Source: Bacteroidales bacterium (lineage in GTDB: Bacteria > Bacteroidota > Bacteroidia > Bacteroidales > UBA932). From it: a stretch of DNA of 64,000 nt. Positions 43,353 through 50,884 of this stretch are shown piece by piece (within the stretch, counting starts at the first letter, position 1; each line of letters opens with the position of its first letter). The stretch covers positions 62,001 through 126,000 of the forward strand of contig JAEEQS010000005.1 of the NCBI GenBank assembly GCA_016285455.1. The letters run 5' to 3'. The notes beneath the pieces are model-generated. The model did not search any database. It was not told the origin of the DNA and saw only the letters and a program-made list of their open reading frames with translations. The position numbers and the translations under genes were made by a program.

Positions 43353-45404
43353 TCAAAATAGGGTAGGTTCGGCATTCTTGTCTTCACGATTCTCATCAGG
43401 TGCCGCAATCCTGTAGAATTCCTCCTCGGAAATGACCGGAATTCCCAGCTTTCGGGCCTTCTCCAGCTTGGAACTTCCTGCCTTGGCTCCGGCTACAAGG
43501 TAAGTAGTTGAGGCTGTTACGCTGCTTCCTACCTTTCCGCTATGAGCCTCTATGTAGTATTTCATTGTTTCTCTCGGGATGGAATAATTGCCCGTTATCA
43601 TTATGGTCATTCCCTTGAGAGTGTCAGACACTGGGGCTTTTTCCTCTGCGCTGAACTGAAGTCCGGCTTTCTTGAGCTCCTCTACGGTCTTAGCGTGGCG
43701 AGGCTCACTAAACCAGTTCAGTATTGAATCCGCAAGTGTTTCTCCCACGTCTTCCACCTCCACAAGCGCCTCTTTTGAGGCCGACGCAAGAGCGTCTATA
43801 TTCTTGAAATGGGAAGCCAGAGTCTTTGCCGTTGTTTCTCCTACGTTTCTGATACCCAGCGCATAAAGAACCCTATGGAATGGTACTGTCTTGGATTTTT
43901 CCAGTGAAGCCCTGAAATTCTCCACACTCTTTCCCTTCCATTTGTCCAGGCTCAAGAGCTGGAGGTCGTCCAGATTGTAGAGATCCTGAAGTTCCTTGAC
44001 ATATTCCCTTTCGCATAGCTGATGAACAGCAACTTCACCGATATTGATATCCATTGCTTTGCGCGAGGAGAAATGAAGTATTTTGCCCTCTGTCTGAGGA
44101 GGGCAGAAATCTGAGTTAGGGCAGAAGAACTTGGACTGCTCCGGATCTCTTACAAGAGGGGTGCCGCAAGCCGGGCAAGTCTTAGGGAACTCCTCTGGAA
44201 CGCTGCCAGCAGGCCTTTTTGATAGCTCTACGCGGGTAATCTTAGGGATTATTTCCCCGCCCTTTTCCACATACACGCTGTCTCCAACCCTTATGTCTAA
44301 AAGATCCATCTGATCTGCGTTGTGAAGGGTGGCACGCTTTACGGTTGTGCCGCTCAGCAGGACAGGGGAAAGATTTGCAACAGGAGTTACAGCTCCGGTT
44401 CTTCCAACTTGGTAATCAATGGATTCTATCTTTGTGAGGGCTTCTTCCGGCTTGAATTTGTAGGCTACCGCCCACTTAGGGGTCTTGGCCGTAAAGCCAA
44501 GCTGTGTCTGGACTCTGTACTGGTCTACCTTGACAACCACCCCGTCTGTAGGGAAAGGAAGGCCGTGGCGCCTTGTGTCCCATTCCTGGATGTAATTTAC
44601 AACTTCTTCTATATCGGAACATTTCCTGGAAAAATCGCTCACTGGAAGTCCCCAGTTTCTGGCATCTTCCAAAGATTTGCTGTGCAGGGAATCCTCGTAG
44701 CCAGGGGCAATCAGATGATAGAGCACGCAGTCTAGTCCTCTTTCAGCAACCGCCTTGCTAGACAGCATCTTGAGAGAACCTGCGGCAGCGTTTCTGGGAT
44801 TTGCGAAAAGGGGTTCCTCATCCAGTTCCCTCTGGATGTTCAGCTTGTCGAAAGAAGCAAACGGCATATATACCTCTCCTCTGATCTCAAACTCTTCCGG
44901 ATAACCGCTTCCGTCTTTTAGCTGAACAGGTATGGATTTGATTGTCTTTATGTTGCGGGTAACATCGTCTCCCACGGTCCCGTCTCCGCGGGTAAGAGCC
45001 CTTACAAGGATTCCGCCGCGGTAGAGAAGGTTGATTCCCGTTCCGTCGAATTTCAGTTCGCAGTTGTAGGTGAAAGGAGAGTCTGTGCCTTTTTTAACCC
45101 TGGAATCAAAATCGCTGAGCTCCTCTATACTGTAAGTGTTTGCAAGAGAGAGCATAGGATGAAGATGCGGATATTGGGCGAAAGGGGCGTTCTCCTTTTC
45201 AAGGTCGCTTCCCACCTTGGCGGTAGGGGAATCGGCGCTCTTGAACTCCGGATACAGCTCCTCCAGCTCAATCAGCTCCCTGAGAAGAAGGTCGAACTCG
45301 TAGTCTGAAATTATGGGCGAGTTCTCCAGGTAATAATGCCTGTTGTGGGCATTTATTTCCTCTCTGAGGGCTTCAATCCTCCGTTTTGCTTGGGTTTTGT
45401 CCAT
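43353..45404 (-). CDS. ligA: NAD-dependent DNA ligase
   Basis: 683 aa with the standard order: Ia/adenylation domain with the AMP-accepting K118 in 'CELKFDGTGINLLY', OB fold, four-cysteine zinc finger ('CPACGTPLV' and 'CPNSDFCPP'), HhH helices ('LGIRNVGETTAKTLA'), and a C-terminal BRCT domain ('TLKGMTIMITGNYSIPRE'). It seals nicks in replication and repair. It is the first gene of the long minus-strand run to ispG, with 37 bp before the flavodiiron gene. Confidence 0.97.
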   Translation of the reverse strand: MDKTQAKRRIEALREEINAHNRHYYLENSPIISDYEFDLLLRELIELEELYPEFKSADSPTAKVGSDLEKENAPFAQYPHLHPMLSLANTYSIEELSDFDSRVKKGTDSPFTYNCELKFDGTGINLLYRGGILVRALTRGDGTVGDDVTRNIKTIKSIPVQLKDGSGYPEEFEIRGEVYMPFASFDKLNIQRELDEEPLFANPRNAAAGSLKMLSSKAVAERGLDCVLYHLIAPGYEDSLHSKSLEDARNWGLPVSDFSRKCSDIEEVVNYIQEWDTRRHGLPFPTDGVVVKVDQYRVQTQLGFTAKTPKWAVAYKFKPEEALTKIESIDYQVGRTGAVTPVANLSPVLLSGTTVKRATLHNADQMDLLDIRVGDSVYVEKGGEIIPKITRVELSKRPAGSVPEEFPKTCPACGTPLVRDPEQSKFFCPNSDFCPPQTEGKILHFSSRKAMDINIGEVAVHQLCEREYVKELQDLYNLDDLQLLSLDKWKGKSVENFRASLEKSKTVPFHRVLYALGIRNVGETTAKTLASHFKNIDALASASKEALVEVEDVGETLADSILNWFSEPRHAKTVEELKKAGLQFSAEEKAPVSDTLKGMTIMITGNYSIPRETMKYYIEAHSGKVGSSVTASTTYLVAGAKAGSSKLEKARKLGIPVISEEEFYRIAAPDENREDKNAEPTLF

Positions 45405-45423
45405 ACAAACTATTACAATCTGC

Positions 45424-45431
45424 CAAATTTA
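45424..45431 (-). promoter_or_regulatory. -7 box (TAAATTTG) for the ligA run
   Basis: The minus strand reads TAAATTTG, a TAnnTTTG match, 20 bp before the ligA ATG at 45404. No exact TTTG at the -33 distance. Confidence 0.5.
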
Positions 45432-45453
45432 GCGATTATTTTAATAAAAATGG

Positions 45454-45461
45454 TACATTTG
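45454..45461 (+). promoter_or_regulatory. -7 box (TACATTTG) for phosphofructokinase
   Basis: TACATTTG fits TAnnTTTG and lies 24 bp before the ATG at 45486. The 81-bp divergent gap therefore holds back-to-back promoters for ligA and pfk. Confidence 0.55.
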
Positions 45462-45485
45462 CCCCCGATTTAGAGACATCGTATT

Positions 45486-46718
45486 ATGCAAAAATCTATC
45501 GTAATCCTTACAGGCGGCGGTCCAGCCCCGGGAATGAATACTGTAGTAGGCAGTATAACAAAAACTTTCATAAGCAACGGTTACCGTGTGTTAGGCCTTC
45601 ACGGAGGCTACAAGGGCCTTTTCTCACCGAATCCTAATTACGTAGAGCTGGATTTCTTCAAAGCGGACGACATCTTCAACCGCGGAGGTTCTTATCTTGT
45701 GATGAGCCGTTTCAAGCCAACCCAAGAGGATTTTGACAAGAATTTCAACCTGAAGTTCTTCCAGGACAACAACATTGAGCTTCTGGTTACCATTGGCGGA
45801 GACGATACAGCCTCCACAGCTAACCGCATAGCCAAATTCCTGAAGGAGAAGAATTTCCCTATATCCAACATTCACGTTCCAAAGACCATAGACAACGACC
45901 TTCCTCTGCCTCAGAACATCCCTACGTTCGGATACCAGAGCGCCAAGGGAGAGGGCTCCAGGATTGCGGCAACCGTTTATGAGGATGCCCGCACCAGCCA
46001 CAACTGGTTTGTCATTTCCGCTATGGGACGCAGCGCAGGCCATCTGGCTCTGGCAATCGGCTATACCAACCATTTCCCTATGATTGTGATACCTGAGATG
46101 TTCAACAAGAGCGACATTTCAGTGGAGAAAATCCTCAATATGGCAGTTTCCGCCATCATCAAGAGAAAGATTCTGGGAATAGACTACGGAGCAATCATCA
46201 TCTCAGAGGGCGTTTTCGAGGGCTTCTCTCCAGAGGAACTCAAGAATTATGGCGTGAGATTCTCTTACGATGAGCACGGTCATCCTGAACTTGGCAAGAT
46301 TTCCAAGGCTCAGATGTTCAACGATATACTTGACGTAAAGCTCAATCAGCTGGGTCTGAAGGTAAAGATCCGCCCTGTGGAAATCGGCTACGAGATCCGT
46401 TGCATCACTCCTCACGCTTATGACCTGGTTTACTGCACCGAGCTGGGAATGGGAGTTTACAAGCTCTTCAAGCAGGGCATTACCGGATGTATGGTTTATC
46501 TGGACCTGAACGGAAACATCAAGAGCCTGTACCTGAAGGATATGCAGGATCCTGCAACCGGAAAGATCCCTCCTAGAGGAGTTAATATCCACCAGGATAA
46601 GGTCAATATGATCTTTGAATACATAATGCATTACATAACGCCTGCAGACTACGAGGCGGCCAAGAAATACGTTCCGGATCCTGAGACCTACGACTTCAAG
46701 AAGATCTTGAACTGGTAG
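45486..46718 (+). CDS. pfk: Phosphofructokinase, predicted pyrophosphate-dependent
   Basis: 410 aa. The nucleotide/PPi loop is 'LTGGGPAPGMN' at 9-19. Two diagnostic residues point to PPi rather than ATP: 'GGDDT' with D107 where ATP enzymes have Gly, and 'PKTIDND' with K133 where ATP enzymes have Gly. It phosphorylates fructose 6-phosphate, reversibly if PPi-dependent, which spares ATP in a fermenter. It is a single gene with a divergent promoter; a tRNA gene on the opposite strand ends 9 bp after its stop. Confidence 0.93.
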   Translation: MQKSIVILTGGGPAPGMNTVVGSITKTFISNGYRVLGLHGGYKGLFSPNPNYVELDFFKADDIFNRGGSYLVMSRFKPTQEDFDKNFNLKFFQDNNIELLVTIGGDDTASTANRIAKFLKEKNFPISNIHVPKTIDNDLPLPQNIPTFGYQSAKGEGSRIAATVYEDARTSHNWFVISAMGRSAGHLALAIGYTNHFPMIVIPEMFNKSDISVEKILNMAVSAIIKRKILGIDYGAIIISEGVFEGFSPEELKNYGVRFSYDEHGHPELGKISKAQMFNDILDVKLNQLGLKVKIRPVEIGYEIRCITPHAYDLVYCTELGMGVYKLFKQGITGCMVYLDLNGNIKSLYLKDMQDPATGKIPPRGVNIHQDKVNMIFEYIMHYITPADYEAAKKYVPDPETYDFKKILNW

Positions 46719-46727
46719 AAAAAAGAC

Positions 46728-46803
46728 TGGAGCCATCTTGGAGGTTCGAACTCCAGACCTACGCGTTACGAATGCGTTGCTCTACCTGCTGAGCTAAGAT
46801 GGC
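46728..46803 (-). tRNA. tRNA-Thr (anticodon CGT)
   Basis: Read on the minus strand, 76 bases including an encoded CCA (46728-46730). The acceptor stem GCCATCT/AGATGGC is perfect, the D arm is GCTC...GAGC, the T arm TGGAG-TTCGAAC-CTCCA, and the anticodon loop TTCGTAA gives CGT, reading ACG. The anticodon stem ACGCA/CGCGT has one A-C mismatch at the 31-39 position next to the loop. The 5' end is at 46803. Confidence 0.95.
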
Positions 46804-46814
46804 AATTGCGGGTG

Positions 46815-46822
46815 CAAAAGTA
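46815..46822 (-). promoter_or_regulatory. -7 box (TACTTTTG) for tRNA-Thr
   Basis: On the minus strand TACTTTTG matches TAnnTTTG and lies 11 bp before the tRNA 5' end, giving a very short leader, as usual for tRNA genes. Confidence 0.55.
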
Positions 46823-46833
46823 ATAAATTTTTT

Positions 46834-48216
46834 ATGGCTGTAATAATCCCTACCGAACTTGGTACTGAAAAAATATCCAAGCTCTTAAGACAATATGCTG
46901 TGCCGGCGATAATTGCGATGACAGCATCGTCGCTCTACAATATGTGCGACAGCATATTCATCGGTCAGGGAGTAGGGTCTCTGGCCCTTGCCGGACTGGC
47001 GCTTACGTTCCCTATAATGAACCTCAGCGCTGCTGTTGGCACATTGGTTGGAGTGGGAGCAGCCACTTTGATTAGCGTTCTTCTGGGCCAGAAAAACTAC
47101 GACACGGCCAACAAGGTTCTCGGCAACTCGGTGGTGTTGAACATAATAACCGGCATCATCTTTATGGCCGTGATTATTGCATTCCTGGACCCAATACTCT
47201 ATTTCTTCGGAGCCAGCGAAAATACCATCACCTATGCCAGGGAATATATGTTCATAATTCTCCTGGGCAATGTGGTTACGCACTTGTATTTCGGCCTTAA
47301 TGCCGTGGTAAGGGTTATGGGGCTTCCAAAGAAGGCAATGGGGGCCACGATTTTCACTGTTGCCTTAAACTTTGTGCTTGACTACCTGTTCATTATGGTG
47401 TTCAAGTGGGGAATCCAGGGCGCTGCCATCGCAACAGTTCTCTCTCAGTTCCTGGCAATGCTTTACGTGATCAGCCTAGTTTCTGACAAAAACCGCGTGA
47501 TTCATCTCCAGAAGGGAATCTATCGGCTGAAGAAAAAGATTATTTCCCAGACTTTTTCCATTGGAATGGCTCCTTTCCTGATGAACGCCTGTGCCTGCAT
47601 CATAGTGATTGTCATTAACAAGCAGCTTTTCATCTACGGCGGAGATATGGCGATAGGGGCTTACGGAATCCAGAACAGGCTGGGCTTCATAGCCTTGATG
47701 ATAGTGATGGGAATTAACCAGGGAATGCAGCCTATTGCCGGCTACAACTATGGTGCCCAAAAGCACGACAGGGTTTCCAAGGTTCTGAACATTTCCATTT
47801 TCTGGGCCAGCGTCATTACCACTCTCTTCTTCCTCATTACTGAACTTTTCCCAAGGCAGCTGGCCGAGATATTCACTGATGACGAGGAACTGCTGGCGCA
47901 CACCGTAAGAGGCCTGAGAATCAACTTCGTAGCCTTTGCGATTGTGGGATTCCAGATGGTTACAACCAACTTCTTCCAGAGCATAGGCAAAGCCAAGAAG
48001 GCCATATTCTTGAGCCTTAGCCGCCAGGCAATCTGCCTGCTCCCGCTGCTATTGGTTCTGCCTCCAATTATGGGCGTGGATGGCGTATGGTGGAGTCTTC
48101 CTATTTCTGACGTTGTGGCCAGCCTTCTCACTTTGTGGCTTCTCCTGAAGCAGAAACGTGAGTTCAAGACAATAATAAAAGAACAAGAATCAAAGACACT
48201 TCAAACTCAGTCATAG
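46834..48216 (+). CDS. MATE-family efflux transporter
   Basis: 460 aa with about twelve membrane segments in two halves. The opening 'LLRQYAVPAIIAMTASSLYN' with 'DSIFIGQGVGSLALAGLAL' and the second-half 'GMAPFLMNACACIIVIVINK' and 'GINQGMQPIAGYNYGAQKHD' are typical of the DinF/NorM-like MATE branch. It would export drugs or metabolites using Na+ or H+; the substrate cannot be inferred. One base separates it from the next gene, so they form a pair. Confidence 0.92.
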   Translation: MAVIIPTELGTEKISKLLRQYAVPAIIAMTASSLYNMCDSIFIGQGVGSLALAGLALTFPIMNLSAAVGTLVGVGAATLISVLLGQKNYDTANKVLGNSVVLNIITGIIFMAVIIAFLDPILYFFGASENTITYAREYMFIILLGNVVTHLYFGLNAVVRVMGLPKKAMGATIFTVALNFVLDYLFIMVFKWGIQGAAIATVLSQFLAMLYVISLVSDKNRVIHLQKGIYRLKKKIISQTFSIGMAPFLMNACACIIVIVINKQLFIYGGDMAIGAYGIQNRLGFIALMIVMGINQGMQPIAGYNYGAQKHDRVSKVLNISIFWASVITTLFFLITELFPRQLAEIFTDDEELLAHTVRGLRINFVAFAIVGFQMVTTNFFQSIGKAKKAIFLSLSRQAICLLPLLLVLPPIMGVDGVWWSLPISDVVASLLTLWLLLKQKREFKTIIKEQESKTLQTQS

Positions 48217-48217
48217 T

Positions 48218-48859
48218 ATGGAAAAGCACATTCATATAAACATTGGAAGGCAGATAGGAGCCGGCGGGCTCGATGTTGCCCGTGAACTGGGAAAGCGCTT
48301 TGGCATAAAGGTTTATGACAAGGAACTTCTGACTCTTGCAGCCAAGGAGAGCGGCCTGGACCATTCCGTATTCGCTCAGGAGGACGAGAAGGACAATCTT
48401 CCCCTGAACACCGGTTTCAGCTTTTCCTCTTTCGCTGAGGCTATATCAAACGCCTTCAGGCCAAGTGTGTATAACAGCAACACTATTTTTACCATACAGA
48501 GTGAAGTTATCCGTCGCCTGGCCAAAGAGGGTTCAACCATATTCGTGGGCCGCTGCGCTGATTATGTGCTAAGGGATTTTGAAGGCTGCATCAATGTGTT
48601 CATTACTTCCTCTATGGAGGACAGGATCAAGAGAATACGCAGCATCAACAAATATGGAGACACTACAGGTCTTTCAGATGAAAAGCTTGCAGATCTTCTC
48701 CAGAAGGGAGACCGCAAAAGGGCTTCATACTACGGAGGCTACTCCTTCAAGACCTGGGGAGCTGCAGAGAGTTATGATTTATGCTTGAATACCAGCCTCT
48801 TGGGTATAGACGGCTGTGCAGACATCATCGAAGAGACGATAAAGCGTCATCTGCTTTAA
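48218..48859 (+). CDS. Cytidylate-kinase-like protein
   Basis: 213 aa P-loop protein of the cytidylate-kinase-like family (AAA_26). The N-terminus 'INIGRQIGAGGLDVARELGK' holds a degenerate P-loop (GRQIGAGG), followed by 'VYDKELLTLAAKESG', 'FVGRCADYVLRD' and 'RIRSINKYGD'. These are shared with the family found beside MATE genes in many anaerobes. Substrate unproven; true CMP kinase is a separate gene in most genomes. It follows the MATE gene with one base between and its last 35 bp overlap the convergent HAD gene. Confidence 0.88.
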   Translation: MEKHIHINIGRQIGAGGLDVARELGKRFGIKVYDKELLTLAAKESGLDHSVFAQEDEKDNLPLNTGFSFSSFAEAISNAFRPSVYNSNTIFTIQSEVIRRLAKEGSTIFVGRCADYVLRDFEGCINVFITSSMEDRIKRIRSINKYGDTTGLSDEKLADLLQKGDRKRASYYGGYSFKTWGAAESYDLCLNTSLLGIDGCADIIEETIKRHLL

Positions 48860-49661
48860 TCTTCCTGATAAGCTTGGTTACCACTTCCTCAACAAGGCTT
48901 CCCTTGCTGTAGTCGGCAGGGCAGATAAAGCTGACTCTGTGTTGCTCGTAGAGTCTCTGAGCTACTTTCTGGGATGCCTCTGAAGAGTTGTAAACCGCAA
49001 TGGAATTTCCGCCTAGCTGCCTTGTCAGCTTCATGCAAGGCACGTCTGTTTCCCCGTCGCCGAAATAAATCATATTCGAGAAGGAGACTCTCTTTTCTTC
49101 CTCAGGCACAGAGGAATTGATCTTCTCGCTGTCGTGGATGTTGAGGATTCCCTTGTTTATCTTGAACAGGAATTGAGTCTTGTTTGTGTAGTTTACAGCG
49201 GATGCCGGCCAGATTGCGCAGCCGTCTTTTCCGTAGTAGAACGAGCTGGCGAAGATGGCCTTGAATTCCTTGGCGATCTTTGTGCCCTGCATAATTTCCA
49301 GAAGTCCGGAAGAATTTATATAATGTTCAACGATGACTCCTTCTCTCCTTCCGATTTCCTTAATCCTTGAAAACCAGCTCTCCACGCCTTTGAAGAAAGT
49401 AATGTCCCTCCCAAAGGAGCGCAGCCTCTTCCTTGTAAGCCTGATGCCCTTCCTTTGGGCTTCCTCCAGCATCAGCAGCATGTAGATCAGGACCCCGTCA
49501 GCATCCTGCCTTTGCGCCATGACGTGGGTTTCCCCCCAGAATTCTTCCTTGTTTCTTCCCACGGCATTTATGAAGGAATACTCCTGCATATTGCCGGGAG
49601 CCAGTGTTCCGTCAAAATCGTATATGAGAGCCACTATGGGCTTGTTGCCTTTCTTGTTCAT
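48825..49661 (-). CDS. HAD-family phosphatase-like hydrolase
   Basis: 278 aa. Motif I is 'YDFDGTLAPG' (nucleophile and acid Asp), with a later 'INSSGLLEIMQG' as motif II and 'MIYFGDGETDVPCM' as motif IV. The cap region between them is helical. Substrate unknown; the family includes phosphoserine-phosphatase-like enzymes. It ends inside the convergent kinase-like gene (35-bp overlap, both stops clear) and begins 9 bp after the WYL regulator gene. Confidence 0.87.
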   Translation of the reverse strand: MNKKGNKPIVALIYDFDGTLAPGNMQEYSFINAVGRNKEEFWGETHVMAQRQDADGVLIYMLLMLEEAQRKGIRLTRKRLRSFGRDITFFKGVESWFSRIKEIGRREGVIVEHYINSSGLLEIMQGTKIAKEFKAIFASSFYYGKDGCAIWPASAVNYTNKTQFLFKINKGILNIHDSEKINSSVPEEEKRVSFSNMIYFGDGETDVPCMKLTRQLGGNSIAVYNSSEASQKVAQRLYEQHRVSFICPADYSKGSLVEEVVTKLIRKIKADDALSSLR

Positions 49662-49670
49662 TGCAAATCA

Positions 49671-50792
49671 TTAAAACAGAGAAGAGAAAAGGTCTTCCTC
49701 CGGCTTTTCCTGCTGTTTCTTCTTTTTCTTTGTATCCTTGTCTTTTCTGGCCTTGGCTTCAGCTGCAGGAACAGGTGACGGCAGGTCCGCCACTATATTG
49801 CGCATAAAGTCATTTGACCTTGTTTCCAGATATTTAGGACTCTGGATGGTTATGTAAGGATGGTTTTCGTAAACCCATCTGAAGAATTCGTCGTTCGGAA
49901 TAATGGAAACCCTGAATATGCAGCTTCCGTCCTCTGCCCTCTCTGAAAGCTTCTGCGATGGGTGCAGAGGGTTCTGTATCAAGTATCTGGAGATGTTGCC
50001 TTCTGCCTTGAAGACAATATCCTCCTTCTTTTCAGCAGGGCGGCTGATGCCGATTATGTCTGCAAAATACTCTTCCGGATTGAAGCGGTAGTTTGGCGGG
50101 AACGGAAGGATTGCGTAGGAATAGCTTGTAACGCAATCTGTCTGCACAGCCTGCACTCCTTCCTTGCCGTCTACAAATCCCAGGCAGAACCATTTGTCTT
50201 TCCAGGTTGTAAGGTGTAGAGGGTAGAATATGACTTCCCTGCCATTTCCTCTTTCATCTATAAAGCTGAGGCTTAGTACTCTGCGATGGATAACCGCATC
50301 CTTTACGATATCCAGGAAAGCTCCTCCCGAAGGCTTGGCGGCCTTCTGCCTCCTAATCTTCTGGAATGCTCCGTTAACCTTTACCTCCAGACATTCCCTT
50401 ATCAGATCTACAGCTCCCTCCAGAGATTCCATTCCGGCCATCCTGGAGTATCTTTCCAGTGTTTCCGCAATCTCAGAAAGCGGCGTAAGGGCCGTCTGCT
50501 TGACATTTGCGTTGCCAATTGAATAGTCCGGATCCGAATACTTGTAGTATTTCTGCTCATAGACCACGATAGGGGCGTTGTAGCCCTTTTTCTTGTCCCT
50601 CATCATCTGGAGGTCAAGCTGCACGGTCCTGGTGGATACTGCAAAATTGTCTTTCAGCTTGCCCTTGCTGTTCTCCTTTATTGCTCTGGTACAGGCAGCA
50701 ATAAGATCCTGCAGAGAGTACTTGTGCGCGGTATCTCTCAGGCAGGCGTCTATTGTTATGTGCCTCAGCAGGGCGTTAGAGGTTACGGACAT
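49671..50792 (-). CDS. WYL-domain regulator, first of two in this region
   Basis: 373 aa. An N-terminal DNA-binding region (about 1-90, 'NFAVSTRTVQLDLQMMRDKK') is followed by a WYL domain ('ALHRRVLSLSFID'-like start, here 'VIHRRVLSLSF', then 'LTTWKDKWFCLGF') that in relatives senses nucleotides or oligoribonucleotides. The C-terminus adds a Lys/Glu-rich tail of about 35 residues. It has its own -7 box. The regulon is unknown. Confidence 0.87.
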   Translation of the reverse strand: MSVTSNALLRHITIDACLRDTAHKYSLQDLIAACTRAIKENSKGKLKDNFAVSTRTVQLDLQMMRDKKKGYNAPIVVYEQKYYKYSDPDYSIGNANVKQTALTPLSEIAETLERYSRMAGMESLEGAVDLIRECLEVKVNGAFQKIRRQKAAKPSGGAFLDIVKDAVIHRRVLSLSFIDERGNGREVIFYPLHLTTWKDKWFCLGFVDGKEGVQAVQTDCVTSYSYAILPFPPNYRFNPEEYFADIIGISRPAEKKEDIVFKAEGNISRYLIQNPLHPSQKLSERAEDGSCIFRVSIIPNDEFFRWVYENHPYITIQSPKYLETRSNDFMRNIVADLPSPVPAAEAKARKDKDTKKKKKQQEKPEEDLFSSLF

Positions 50793-50821
50793 ATCCTGTA
50801 CTTATTTGCAGTGTCTTTGCG

Positions 50822-50829
50822 CAAAAGTA
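50822..50829 (-). promoter_or_regulatory. -7 box (TACTTTTG) for the WYL regulator at 49671
   Basis: The minus strand reads TACTTTTG, 29 bp before the ATG at 50792. A TTG lies 22 bp further upstream, one base beyond the usual spacing. Confidence 0.5.
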
Positions 50830-50884
50830 CAAAAAAATCTCTAATATCTATCAACTTACGCCACAAATACGCAATAATTTTGCG

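Noticed and set aside
43316-43408. Longer N-terminus for the flavodiiron protein
   Set aside because: It would overlap the end of ligA, and flavodiiron proteins begin close to the ATG at 43315.
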